A stretch of DNA of 64,000 bases from Candidatus Nitrospira neomarina. GTDB taxonomy: Bacteria > Nitrospirota > Nitrospiria > Nitrospirales > UBA8639. The stretch spans positions 3,837,001-3,901,000 of the forward strand of contig NZ_CP116968.1 of the NCBI RefSeq assembly GCF_032051675.1, given 5' to 3'. The notes under the pieces were generated by a model. It worked only from the letters and a program-made list of their open reading frames with translations. It searched no databases and was not told the origin of the DNA. Of the stretch, positions 36,718 to 46,063 are shown one piece after another (the first letter of the stretch is position 1; the number at the start of each line of letters is the position of its first letter). The translations under genes were made by a program, and so were the position numbers.

Positions 36718-37537
36718 GAAGTTCGATTTCTTCAGGTAATAACGCCAATTGTCCGGACTGGAGATCGTCTTTCATATGTTGTTCGCTGGTCGTTCCGGTC
36801 AACGGGAGCATCCCGATCTGCATGGCAAAGCGAAAGACCACTTGCGCCGGACTCGTCCCTAACCGTTTGGCGATGGCCCGTATGTCGGGATCGCCCACCA
36901 CGTCCCTGTTGGCCGTAAGCAGTGAAAAACCCTGGTAAATGATGCCATGAGCCTGGCAAATCCCCCTCACTTCTCTATCCCATCCATGGGAGGCATAACA
37001 CCGGTTCTGCACGACCATGGGTTTAACCCTCGCTTCCGCACAGAGTTGGGTGAGTTGTCCGGCCGTGACATTGCTGATGCCAATCATTTTAGTCTTCCCG
37101 GATTGATAGAGCTCCTCCATGGCCGCCCACACTTCCCGGTCCGATTCTCCCAATCCGAATCGTGAATACGGTCCGTGCAAGACATACGAGTCCACATAGT
37201 CGGTGTGGAGGTGAGTCAACGAGCTGGCAAAGGATTGCTGCACCTGAGTGGTGAGACTGGCTGAGGCATCATAGGGCGTCCGATGGTCCTGCCCGTTCAC
37301 CGGCGTAAATTTCGTCTGCAAAAACAGGGCTTCCCGCTTTACTCCTTGCTTGTCGAGGGCCAGCAGAGCTTCACCTACCAGGTCCTCCCGGTAATGAATG
37401 AGCTGGTTGGCCGTGTCGATGGCCGTGAATCCCGAAGCCACCGCCAATTGCACCAGATGGGTCGTGGCACCTTCTTTCCATGCCGTGCCATACATCAACG
37501 AGGGAAGTGGGACATTATTGTGTGCTGTCAATGTCAT
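36698..37537 (-). CDS. Aldo/keto reductase
   Basis: A 279-residue TIM-barrel oxidoreductase. Catalytic residues of the family are visible: Asp41 (FTAIDTAN), Tyr49 (HYRED), Lys76 (LQTKFTP) and His121 (VLHGPYS). The Tyr is displaced relative to the usual DTAxxY, as in the subfamily with DTANQxxHY. NADPH-binding residues lie near the C-terminus (LPLTGTTSEQHM). GGAGGAA precedes the start. It reduces aldehydes or ketones; the physiological substrate is unknown. The following ligase gene overlaps its end, so the two are probably co-transcribed. Confidence 0.9.
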   Translation of the reverse strand: MTLTAHNNVPLPSLMYGTAWKEGATTHLVQLAVASGFTAIDTANQLIHYREDLVGEALLALDKQGVKREALFLQTKFTPVNGQDHRTPYDASASLTTQVQQSFASSLTHLHTDYVDSYVLHGPYSRFGLGESDREVWAAMEELYQSGKTKMIGISNVTAGQLTQLCAEARVKPMVVQNRCYASHGWDREVRGICQAHGIIYQGFSLLTANRDVVGDPDIRAIAKRLGTSPAQVVFRFAMQIGMLPLTGTTSEQHMKDDLQSGQLALLPEEIELLATIAE

Positions 37538-37786
37538 AATGATTCCTCCAGATTCAACGACCTACCCGGTTTGTCATCTTCCTGTCCAGTTTTCATTGCC
37601 GAACGATGGAAATATGGGACCCTATTCTAGCTACTTCACTTGTATTTTTCAGGTCTTCAGAAGGTATTTTGGGAGAAATGGAAAGGACTGTTGAATTTGC
37701 CCCCATTAGGAATGAGGTCATGGACTGCCTGGGCAGCAGATATCCCGGGAGAGACGCTATCAATGACCATAGTTCCGGCCGTCACT

Positions 37787-38728
37787 CTACAGATGTTCCC
37801 GTCCATGGGGAGAGCGAAGATCCTGGTCGGGGCCGAGGGGAACGATACCCGTGGGGTTAATGTCATCGTGGGTGATGTAATAATGGCGTTTAATGTGATC
37901 CATATTGACGGTGTCCGCCACGTCATCGTATTGAAAGAGATCTTTGAGGTAGCCAAACAAATTGGGATAATCAATGATTCGCCGGATATTACATTTGAAA
38001 TGTCCGTGATACACCGCGTCGAATCTGATAAGCGTCACGAACAGACGCCAATCTGTCTCTATCGGGTTCATGCCAAAGAGAAATCGTTGTATGTTTAATC
38101 GCGATTCTAATCCATCCAACGCCTCAAATAGACGCCGGACAGCATGTTCATAGGCTGATTGAGACGTCGCAAACCCTGCGCGGTAGACACCATCATTTAC
38201 CTGTTCATAAATATCGTGATTCAGGTGGTCAATCTCCTGCCGAAGATCAACCGGATCAAGGTCTAACGTACTCACTGTGAATTGATTAAAGGCCGAATTG
38301 AACATCCGCATAATGTCGTCATCAGAATTACTCACAATACGCCTGGTTTCACGATCCCACAACACGGGAACGGTCACGCGCCTGCGATAGGCCGGATCGG
38401 TCGCACGATAAGCCTCACTCAGAAACTGAAACCCGTTGACGGGGTCGGTTGAATGTCCAGGGCCGTCTCGAAAGGCCCAACCCCGCTCATCCCGGATAGG
38501 ATCAACCACCGTCATGCCAATCACGTCTTCCAATCGCTTAAGCTTTCGCACAATAATCGTGCGATGCGCCCACGGACATGCCCAGGAGACGTACAGATGA
38601 TACCGCCCCCGCGCCGCTGGAAATTCTGAACTACCATCATCAGTCACCCATTCCCGGAATGCATCACCTTGCCGGGCAAAAGCGCCTTCACTTGATTGTT
38701 CTTCAGGAAATTGCGGTTTTTTGTTCAT
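37787..38728 (-). CDS. Glutathionyl-hydroquinone reductase (GST omega/xi type)
   Basis: The 313-residue product has the active-site motif SWACPWAHR with Cys51, typical of glutathionyl-hydroquinone reductases (PcpF/YqjG). The C-terminal helical domain follows with IVSNSDDDIMRMFN and NIRRIIDYPNLFGYLKDLFQ. The family removes glutathione from glutathionyl-hydroquinones. It needs glutathione or a similar thiol in the cell. It is transcribed alone, behind TTGAGGATCCC. Confidence 0.93.
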   Translation of the reverse strand: MNKKPQFPEEQSSEGAFARQGDAFREWVTDDGSSEFPAARGRYHLYVSWACPWAHRTIIVRKLKRLEDVIGMTVVDPIRDERGWAFRDGPGHSTDPVNGFQFLSEAYRATDPAYRRRVTVPVLWDRETRRIVSNSDDDIMRMFNSAFNQFTVSTLDLDPVDLRQEIDHLNHDIYEQVNDGVYRAGFATSQSAYEHAVRRLFEALDGLESRLNIQRFLFGMNPIETDWRLFVTLIRFDAVYHGHFKCNIRRIIDYPNLFGYLKDLFQYDDVADTVNMDHIKRHYYITHDDINPTGIVPLGPDQDLRSPHGREHL

Positions 38729-39989
38729 GGGATCCTCAATGACTTCACCATGATTCTTAATATGCCTCAGCGGGCGTGGTTTTCTCTACTTGATGGCTTC
38801 CCGGGAGCAATAACTTCGATGCACAAAGTTTTTCCCCACTCTATCATGGGTGGCAATGGCGTTCATCTCATCGAGAGTGGATCTCGGAACTGGCCGAATC
38901 GATTCAACAGAAATTTGCCCAATTTAAAATTTGAAAAACCATGCAATTTGATGAGAAAAAGGCTGAAGTTTATGGAATCCAAAAATTGGTCAGGCGATTC
39001 CTTGCTAGAAAAACGGCATGAGAAGTGATTTGATTTTGCTATGGATTACTTCTGCTTATAGGTGGCGTGGCTCCTGTTGCGCCCGGGCATTTAAGTTTGG
39101 GGCCGCCTCTTTCCGGCACCAGATACCATCATCAATTTACTGGAGAATCGGTGTTTTCTGAGAATATGGGGCGTTGGCGGGAATGTCAGAGTAATTGAAA
39201 GGTGAATTTTGGGAACGGTTCCTTATTCGATCACCTCGGTTTCCATGCGGGACTGAAACGGGCTGGTGCCGGAAATCTCGGTGCATCTGCCGGTTCCCCA
39301 CCTCCAGGTGAACTCTCCATTGCATGTCTCCGCCAGGCTTGCAGGATCACCGAGAATGGATGATTTCGTGTGTGCCCTGGAGGGAAATCGTGCATGTTCC
39401 AAACGAATCACGGGCTTCAGTCTTTTGAGCAATACTCATCGACATGTGACTGCGAATTTGTGAGACCTAGGGATTCCTGCAAAGAAGTGCGCCGTTTAAT
39501 TCTTCATGGAAAAATTTGCGGTAGGTTTCCATTTCGAACATATTACCATTGCCCGAGCAATCACATGCCCTCCGACAATTGTCCACTCCAACCCTCAATG
39601 TATCCGGGGAACAGGAGCAGGCTGAAGATACACAATTTTACATTATCATGCTTATTCCTAATCCAATTTTCAGTCTTAAACCGGCAGACAGTTTTGGCAG
39701 CCCGGAGACCCTTTAACTGGAACCGAAGCAGATGATGGTGAATGTCCCAGGTTAAGAGACTTAAAATGTAAAACGGGTGTTTTTCTAAAGCACGCCAGGA
39801 GATTTTGGCCCCTCAAATTGACTAGATCTACAGCGCTGGCCTTAGGGTCTTACAAAAGTCGAGATAGCCTTGAGCAATTATATTGAAAAACCCAGGGTTT
39901 TATAGAGTACCCATTTCTGAGTTTTACCCTTATAAGTGTCAATAAGTGCCGAGTTTTTTTTCGAAAACGTTCGGAAAGGCAGATTACTC
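38729..39989. other. Long intergenic region, no supported gene
   Basis: About 1.26 kb with only short overlapping frames on both strands (for example 39223-39432 minus), none with a start signal, domain or membrane segment. It may hold decayed DNA and the promoter of the receiver gene at 39990. Confidence 0.5.
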
Positions 39990-40502
39990 ATGGAACAATT
40001 TTCCTCTTGTCCTTCACTGGCCTCCCATCTGAATAAATCGGAGATTACATCTTCCAGGAAGTCTAAAGCTCAATGGAATCCCCACGAAAATTGTCAATGT
40101 TTAATGATTGTGGGTAATGATTCTGCGACGGGAATGTTGAAGTATCCACTAGAACAATGGGGATACGATGTTGTTTCGGCAAGAAATGGATGGGAAGCCC
40201 TCGTTCTGGCGGGTCGCAGACCGGTGGATGGAATGCTTGTTGATATGGATATGCCCATTATGGACGGGCCGACCATGCTTCGTGAATTGCGATGGTTGGG
40301 ATATCAGATTCCTGTGCTGATGATGTCAAACGAGTTGGACGAAGACGTTCATCGTCAACTGTTGATGGAAGGAGCCCAAGCCTTCGTTTTGAAACCGCCT
40401 CATCTCCAATCTCTCCAGCAAACTTGCAGACAAGTATTTGCAAAGGATGCAGTTGAGGAATATGCCGCTTCTTATTTCCCTGCTAGTTCGAACAAGAAAT
40501 AA
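39990..40502 (+). CDS. Degenerate receiver-domain protein
   Basis: Start at the ATG at 39990 (MEQFSSCPSL); an upstream frame extends to 39936. About 36 unstructured residues precede a receiver domain with phospho-acceptor Asp85 (VDMDMPIMDG), Ser113 and Lys135 (FVLKPPH). The acidic pair that binds Mg2+ is replaced: the aligned position of VVDDDP in the CBS-receiver paralogue at 46064 reads IVGNDS, so Gly42-Asn43 stand for Asp-Asp. Phosphorylation is therefore doubtful. The two proteins share long near-identical stretches (WGY, ARNGWEA/G, MPIMDG, LRWLG), pointing to a duplication. No output domain. Confidence 0.8.
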   Translation: MEQFSSCPSLASHLNKSEITSSRKSKAQWNPHENCQCLMIVGNDSATGMLKYPLEQWGYDVVSARNGWEALVLAGRRPVDGMLVDMDMPIMDGPTMLRELRWLGYQIPVLMMSNELDEDVHRQLLMEGAQAFVLKPPHLQSLQQTCRQVFAKDAVEEYAASYFPASSNKK

Positions 40503-40749
40503 AAAATCTGGTTGGGAGGGATTTTTAAAATCTACCTTGCCCGGTGTCCACCATACCTGAGGTTGTCCCTCCCCGTTCGTGCCTGCCAAGTAGCTCCGGT
40601 TTATTTCTTTAATTCGATTTTTCGCATAGCAGGCAGCCTGTCTGCAGTCACCAATTGGCCTCCGTCTTGCTCTATTTTAGAATTGTCTGGTAGGTTCAAG
40701 ACTGGTGTTTTGCCATCAGGCTTAAACCCTTGCAGGGAGGAATACGACT

Positions 40750-41184
40750 ATGGGAGAGGTTGATACATCGCCAGCAGTTGCCTCCAAGGTCATGGAGGAT
40801 CTCACGGCGTTAGATGTGGATCCGGACAAATGTCAGCGTCTCTATAAGGCTGCGCTGATTCAGTCGAGTACAGGCGTGACCTATCGGATGTTGTCCAGGA
40901 TCCTTGAGACCGGAAAGGTGGATATCGTCCACTATGCCTGTGACTTGGATGCAGAAGGTAAGCCGACGACGAAGTGGAAGATCAGGCGTATCCTTGAGCA
41001 AGCCCCCGAACGGTTCGACAAGGAGGTTGAGGCCATCAAGAAGTCCATTGCCGACGAGAGTGAGACCGTGAAGGGCGCATGGGTGCATGATATGACTGAG
41101 CTCCCTGACGTGCCGGCACAGGGGAAGAGCCTGGATGAGTGGTCGCGCAGCATGACCACAGAGGTGAAGAAGAAACCAGGCTAG
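40750..41184 (+). CDS. Hypothetical protein, unknown family
   Basis: The 144-residue product starts behind a strong GGGAGGAA. It is soluble, charged and mostly helical by eye, with no signal peptide. The middle has VDIVHYACDLDAEGKPTTKW and the C-terminus is Lys-rich. I do not recognise it. Convergent with the ATP-grasp gene; a fragment of the dispersed repeat follows its stop codon directly. Confidence 0.65.
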   Translation: MGEVDTSPAVASKVMEDLTALDVDPDKCQRLYKAALIQSSTGVTYRMLSRILETGKVDIVHYACDLDAEGKPTTKWKIRRILEQAPERFDKEVEAIKKSIADESETVKGAWVHDMTELPDVPAQGKSLDEWSRSMTTEVKKKPG

Positions 41185-41222
41185 CAGGGTGTTGAAAAAG
41201 TTCGCCAGAGAATGCCAGGTTG
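41185..41222. repeat. Partial left end of the dispersed repeat
   Basis: CAGGGTGTTGAAAAAGTTCG followed by CCAGAGAATGCC matches the left terminal segment of the copies at 34684 and 43421. The interior and right end are absent, so this is a remnant lying between two convergent genes. Confidence 0.6.
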
Positions 41223-41241
41223 CGGATCCTGGTGGTTACAT

Positions 41242-42531
41242 TCAAAATCTCATGGCTTTTAAGTGAGGTGAGGATGGCGATATGTCGGCTGTCGGTGGTG
41301 AAGCGCTTATGACGACCGTCAATCGTTGGTGAGCCTCACGAAGCGAGCGCTCCACATCATCCGGTGTCTTGCCTCGTGCTAAGAGAAAGCCTAAGTAGCG
41401 TGTCCCTTCCGGAAGCGGAATGAGTGCTTCTCCAGGCTCTGCTGTTATCGTCAGCTCGACAATTCCTGGTACCGCCTTGGCTTCAGTTTGCCCCCTTACT
41501 TCATGTAACCTCCCGCTATACGGAATCGGAAGCATCATGACTCCCGCCGCCTGCTCTTGCCGGATGAGAGGAGGAATCGGCATCCGGAGTGCGTGGCGAA
41601 GGATCAGTTCTTCGAGCGATATGCCTGCCGAAAAGTCCAGCGTTCTGGAGCAGCGTCCGCCGATGGCTCGTGCCGCCATCTCAATGACCCACACGCCGCT
41701 CTCATTCAAGCGGAACTCCCCATGCACCGGCCCTTCCCGGAGTCCGAGTGCCGTTGCCGTTCGATCTGCGCAGTCCACAACTTGCTGTTGTCGGGTGGAG
41801 GAGAGACGGGAAGGCGTGATATAGAGGGTCTCCTCAAAGTAAGGGCCGTCGAGCGGATCAGGTTTATCAAACATCGCCAGCGGCTGGAAGACTCCCTTTG
41901 TGAGCAGACCCTCCAACGCCACTTCGATTCCCGGGACAAAATCTTCGGCGAGGATCCAGTTGGCCTGCTCGTCCACTGCTGCCAGATCTAAGTTGATGAG
42001 GAGGGTGCCCACCCGACGGAACGCATTTTCAAACTCCTGTTCGTCATTGGCACGAATCACCCCACAACTGGCGGAAAGAATGAGAGGTTTTACGACGCAG
42101 GGATAGACCACCTGCTTTGCGAAGGCTTTCGAATCGCCGTCGAGGGGGAATACCTTATGGGAAGGAACAGGAATGCCCTGTCGGGACAATAATTCTCGCA
42201 TCTGCCGCTTGTTTCTGGCGGCGGTGACGGACGCGACAGAGTTATGGGGTAATCCGACTGCTTCCGCGATGGCAGCAGCTGTGACAGCGGTCACGTCGTC
42301 GACTCCGATCACCGCATCGATCGGGTGATGTCGGATGAATGCGATTACAGTCCGGGCGGCGGCCTGTGGGTGTCGAACATCGAGTAGCAACACGTTGTCC
42401 GACGCGACGAGAAGGTCTTCCGGAGCCTGCTCTGTCCCAATGGTTACGGATACCTGCACCCGTTGGGCTGCTTCGAGAAACGCCTCTGCTCGATAGGTTG
42501 TGGTCGGCAAAAGCAGGAGGAGCCTTGGCAT
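41242..42531 (-). CDS. ATP-grasp enzyme (carbamoyl-phosphate-synthetase-like / amino-acid ligase type)
   Basis: A 429-residue enzyme with the ATP-grasp layout. The N-terminal Rossmann-like part (residues 1-100) is followed by ARNKRQMRELLSRQGIPVP and the ATP-binding lysine segment YPCVVKPLILSASCGV. Then come AEDFVPGIEVALEGLL and the metal-binding VHGEFRLNESGVWVIEMAARAIGG. The last 120 residues form the extra domain seen in L-amino-acid ligases. It would form an amide or similar bond with ATP. It probably acts with the DUF169 and radical SAM genes on the same strand. No clear Shine-Dalgarno was found. Confidence 0.88.
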   Translation of the reverse strand: MPRLLLLLPTTTYRAEAFLEAAQRVQVSVTIGTEQAPEDLLVASDNVLLLDVRHPQAAARTVIAFIRHHPIDAVIGVDDVTAVTAAAIAEAVGLPHNSVASVTAARNKRQMRELLSRQGIPVPSHKVFPLDGDSKAFAKQVVYPCVVKPLILSASCGVIRANDEQEFENAFRRVGTLLINLDLAAVDEQANWILAEDFVPGIEVALEGLLTKGVFQPLAMFDKPDPLDGPYFEETLYITPSRLSSTRQQQVVDCADRTATALGLREGPVHGEFRLNESGVWVIEMAARAIGGRCSRTLDFSAGISLEELILRHALRMPIPPLIRQEQAAGVMMLPIPYSGRLHEVRGQTEAKAVPGIVELTITAEPGEALIPLPEGTRYLGFLLARGKTPDDVERSLREAHQRLTVVISASPPTADISPSSPHLKAMRF

Positions 42532-42673
42532 CGTGATTTCTTAAAAGGAGGCTGGAAAATTCCGTGAGCTTCGTGCCTGCATGGTTCGGATTTTTAATAT
42601 ACAGGAGAGAGGGTACGATTAAGCGGTTCTATGGTTTTCCAACTTCCTGCCAGGAGGCAGTTGGAGCGAATAT

Positions 42674-43372
42674 TTACAAGCGGGATCGATGAAACACCTC
42701 CAATTGGCGATTGGCCTCGGTGATGACTGCCAACTTACCCACGACGTCGGCCACTCTGGCACCGGGAATGGCGTAGTAGCCCTCATCGTTCCCGAGTCCG
42801 GTGTAGACGCGGTTTCCGATACAGCCAAAACTGGTCGCCGCATGTCCCGATTGCAGTGATTCCGGCAACACAGCGCAGGTCGGCCGTCCCATGGTCGCAC
42901 TGCCGCCGGGTACGCCCGCTGCCTGTGTCGCTTCTGCCAGAAGCATCAGCTGTTTGACGGTCCCTCGAACCAGCACCACGTCCGGAGTGAAAGTGGCCTG
43001 GATGAGTGGCGCATAGACGGCCACGTGAAAGGTCTCTTCTCGATGCGGGATCATCGGAATTTCTTTCATCGTAAGGTACTGCATGTCCACCATCGTCTGT
43101 ACCAGACCGTTCAGCTCCGTCGCGACCTGGGGTGGGAGCTCCACACCGTGGGTATGGGCTCCGACCGGACAACCAAAGTGATCCGATCCTTCCGTATAGA
43201 AGGCCTGGCCCTCAGCCGCGAGCTTCCAATAGCCGCATCCTGCCGGTGCAGGAGTGGTGACCCGTGGAATACCCGGAGGTGCAGTATTCCGAAATGCGAT
43301 GGCCACTGCGGGGATTTTTAATCCTAAAAGTTCCTGTATCTTCGTGCCTTGAATTTTGAGTTCAGATTCCAC
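42674..43372 (-). CDS. DUF169-family protein
   Basis: GTG start behind AAGGGGATGAG. The 232-residue product has DUF169 features: KIPAVAIAF near the start, CGYWKLAAEGQAFYTEGSD, HFGCPVGAHTHG, and the SATMGRPTCAVLP and TSFGCIGNRVYTGL segments with conserved cysteines. The biochemical role of DUF169 is not established. Position between the ATP-grasp and radical SAM genes suggests a shared pathway. Convincing length and motifs for the family. Confidence 0.85.
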   Translation of the reverse strand: MESELKIQGTKIQELLGLKIPAVAIAFRNTAPPGIPRVTTPAPAGCGYWKLAAEGQAFYTEGSDHFGCPVGAHTHGVELPPQVATELNGLVQTMVDMQYLTMKEIPMIPHREETFHVAVYAPLIQATFTPDVVLVRGTVKQLMLLAEATQAAGVPGGSATMGRPTCAVLPESLQSGHAATSFGCIGNRVYTGLGNDEGYYAIPGARVADVVGKLAVITEANRQLEVFHRSRL

Positions 43373-43741
43373 GTCTCATCCCCTTCTCAACTCTATATGT
43401 GCCTCATCTATCCATTTTTGTAGGATGCTAAAAAATCCGCCAGCGTCGTTCCCTGCCTTCGCCGCGCTTCCTTCGCCGAAGTAGCTACCAAGGCTGAAAG
43501 CGGCTTCGCGTCTACGCGCTGGAGCACGCTTCGACGCGCAAGCGCGCAGGCAGGTCGCTTCGTTCAGACCCTCAACGTAGAGGGTCTGCCTCGGGCCTTC
43601 ACTTGCTGCGGCCTTCCCTTCGAGGGCCTCAGGACAGGACTTGACGGCTCTTTTGAGTATCCTGCGTGAGCATTTTTCTATTTTGCCACATTTGGGGTCT
43701 ATCGAGGCCTCAGCGAGCCAACATCGTTCTCTGACAGCCTA
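43373..43741. other. Intergenic, mostly repeat
   Basis: Almost all of this 369-base gap is the dispersed repeat listed at 43421-43665. The remaining bases hold no gene. The repeat separates the radical SAM gene from the DUF169 gene and may break their co-transcription. Confidence 0.6.
43421..43665. repeat. Dispersed MITE-like repeat, copy 2
   Basis: Left end TAGGATGCTAAAAAATCCGC and right end CTCTTTTGAGTATCCTGC form an imperfect inverted repeat. Interior blocks match copy 1, with about 70 extra bases [16 protein letters not shown] short palindromes such as GACCCTC...GAGGGTC and GCTTCGACGCGCAAGCGCGC. Non-coding; located within the radical SAM / DUF169 / ATP-grasp cluster. Confidence 0.8.
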
Positions 43742-45259
43742 CTAGATTTCCCCATGCCCCTTTGTCAGCAACGGCCTGAACTGCTGGGTTGTCGGCTCAG
43801 CGCAGCAGAACCATGATTCCGTTAACCGGGGGGGCTTCGGACGATCATGCCTGCTCACCCTTGTCCGAGTCGAGGTCTCAGCGGGCCGCCCGGCTATTTT
43901 ATCGGCACTCGCTCGAATACGATCAAAGGTTACCATCGCATCTTCCTCTTCCTTGGCACTCGCTTCCACGATCGCACTCACCGCCTGATGTAGTTGATCC
44001 ATCCGCTCATCCGGATGTGTCCATGGATACTGAAAGCTGGCTTGATCCAGTGGACCGAGAAACTTCTGAATGTCGGACTTGGCGAGAAGTGCCGAGCCGG
44101 GCGGCACCAAGAGACGAATGCTCAACTGTACGGGGTCGGTCGCGTCGATCAGATCGTGGTCTTCCACCATGTCCAACATATGAAGGTAATCGTCTAGGCT
44201 GGTCCAGGGCGTGAAGGCCACGAGCGACGGGCGAAGCGTGATGCCGGCTTCGCGCAGAATGGCGAGCGCCGTGATGATATCAGTTCCTGTATGCCCCTTG
44301 TCTAACAGTTTCAGAACATTGTTGCTGAACGACTCCACTGCGGAGATGATGAACAGACAACCCTGTGCTTCAAGGTCCGGCATCAGAGTACGGTGCTTCA
44401 AAAGGTGTTCGATCTTTGCGGTGAAATCAAAGGTCAGATGCGGAAACTCCTCATGCATCCTGCGAACAATGTTGAGGGAATGCCCAGGCCCGTTCAAAAA
44501 ATCAGGATCGCCGAAAGTGATATGCGTTGCGCCTGAATGTACTTGATGCCGAATGTCCTCGAGGACAACGGCCTCCGGGACAAGGAAGAATCGCCCTTCA
44601 TAGACCGGCACGATGGGGCAATGAAGGCAAAGATGAAGGCATCCACGACTGGTCTCGACGTACCCGACCAGTCGTTCTGTCCCGTTCTCTTCGAGCCGGG
44701 CATATTGTTCCAGCATCGGGAGTCCTGTCCGACTTGGGATTGGTTGGGACGTTGTTGAAGTGGTTGAGTAGGGCCGCTTCAAATAGGGGGCAACGACCAG
44801 GTTTGGAAAGCTCACTCCCTCGAGATGTTTGATCGTCTGACCTCCATCGAGTGTCTCAATGAGTGATCGTAGCGGAAGCTCATATTCTCCGCCCACCACA
44901 GTATCGGCCAACTCCTGAAGCAAATATTCCGCATTGATCGAGGCGTACAGGCCATAGAAACAGATGTGGCAGGCTGGATTTATTTCGCGAATCAGCTCGG
45001 CTACGCGCACCCCAAGCCTGAGGGCGGTGTGCATGGGTACCGAGATCCCGACAAATCTGGCGAGCCTGAGAGCCGGTTCATCAATGGTTTCAACGGCGAT
45101 GTCGAGGCCAACTGGCGAATACCCGGCTTGCTCGAGAAATCCCATCGGCTGGGCGATGCCAAGAGGTTGGTGGCCCAATTCATAACAGGAGACCAACATG
45201 ATCGCGCCCGGTTCCCTGAGCAACAATCGTTCTATTGTAGGTTCGGTAACGTGTTCCAT
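43742..45259 (-). CDS. B12-binding-type radical SAM protein with CCAEP tail
   Basis: Start chosen at 45259 (MEHVTEPTIE); a TTG further upstream (45400) is less likely. Residues 20-140 resemble the B12-binding/Rossmann domain (GLDIAVETIDEPALRLARFV). The radical SAM domain has Cys207, Cys211 and Cys214 in SRGCLHLCLHCP, then HITFGDPDFLNGP. Near the C-terminus, ESWFCCAEPTTQQ carries Cys485-Cys486-Ala-Glu-Pro, the tail of the CUAEP/CCAEP radical SAM (seleno)protein group; here both are Cys codons (TGC TGC), so no selenocysteine is needed. Substrate unknown; the DUF169 and ATP-grasp neighbours suggest a small-molecule or peptide-modifying pathway. Confidence 0.85.
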   Translation of the reverse strand: MEHVTEPTIERLLLREPGAIMLVSCYELGHQPLGIAQPMGFLEQAGYSPVGLDIAVETIDEPALRLARFVGISVPMHTALRLGVRVAELIREINPACHICFYGLYASINAEYLLQELADTVVGGEYELPLRSLIETLDGGQTIKHLEGVSFPNLVVAPYLKRPYSTTSTTSQPIPSRTGLPMLEQYARLEENGTERLVGYVETSRGCLHLCLHCPIVPVYEGRFFLVPEAVVLEDIRHQVHSGATHITFGDPDFLNGPGHSLNIVRRMHEEFPHLTFDFTAKIEHLLKHRTLMPDLEAQGCLFIISAVESFSNNVLKLLDKGHTGTDIITALAILREAGITLRPSLVAFTPWTSLDDYLHMLDMVEDHDLIDATDPVQLSIRLLVPPGSALLAKSDIQKFLGPLDQASFQYPWTHPDERMDQLHQAVSAIVEASAKEEEDAMVTFDRIRASADKIAGRPAETSTRTRVSRHDRPKPPRLTESWFCCAEPTTQQFRPLLTKGHGEI

Positions 45260-46063
45260 GGTCCATTGCTGCCTTCCATATGGGGAGATGTCACTGGTAG
45301 CACACCCCTGAGAGTCGGCGCAAATGAGGTCTATGTGGGCCCTGGGGACAATATTTAATGGCCAAAGCCGTGCTTTGGCTCGGTCATGTCCTGAGGCCAA
45401 ACTCTTGAGTATTGTGATCGAACAAAAAGGTATGGAGACTTTCTCTGCCAGTCCAGAAGAACCAAGGGGCTGCTCCCTCTATTGGGAGCCGCGTTTTTCG
45501 TTTTTGGAATAGAGGTGGACTCTGCCTTAAGGATTCTCTAACTGCCATGCTGAAGGGTTCACTGTCGTTCCCTCAGTTCCCAACACCGCAAGCAGGGGTT
45601 ACATGCTTGTTCTTGAGGTTCCCCCTAAGGGAGTTGCCCGTTAAAACCAGGGACAAGTTATGAATTGGCTTTAAAACTTTCTGCTTGCTTCTTAATGCCT
45701 ATAATCGATCATTCTGCATATATTTTTTTATGGTTGGATGTCTACCGGAAAATTTTTTCAGTCCGTCGGATAGTTCCAACCTTCACATTGTAGGATTTCC
45801 CCTAATGTCTTTGTGTTTTTTAAGGCATAAACCTTCGCTGAAATTGAGGAATAGAGATGCCAATTCCCATCTATTTTATGAAAACAATATGAAATATAAG
45901 ACATTTTTAATTTAAGCCTCGCCCTATATTTTTTGGTCTATATTTTGCTTTGAATTATGAATTAGTTCTTTTGCTCATCCAATCATTTTTGTACTTGTTC
46001 ATCCCCCTCCCCCTTCACCCAATGGTTTTCAGTTTGAAACCGGTTTGAAAGAGAGGCTCTCTC
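45260..46063. other. Intergenic, promoter side of radical SAM gene
   Basis: About 0.8 kb, A+T-rich near 45650-45950. GCTCCC/GGGAGC around 45474-45490 followed by CGCGTTTTT resembles a plus-strand terminator, although no plus-strand gene is close upstream. No other element or small gene is supported. Confidence 0.4.

Noticed and set aside
39223-39432. 69-codon minus-strand frame in a long gap
   Set aside because: Overlaps other equally short frames; no start signal, membrane segment or family.
43742-45259. Radical SAM protein as a selenoprotein
   Set aside because: Both residues of the CCAEP tail are encoded by TGC; there is no in-frame TGA at that position.
45470-45501. Hairpin with T tract resembling a terminator
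   Set aside because: Oriented for plus-strand transcription with no plus-strand gene close upstream, so not called as a terminator.
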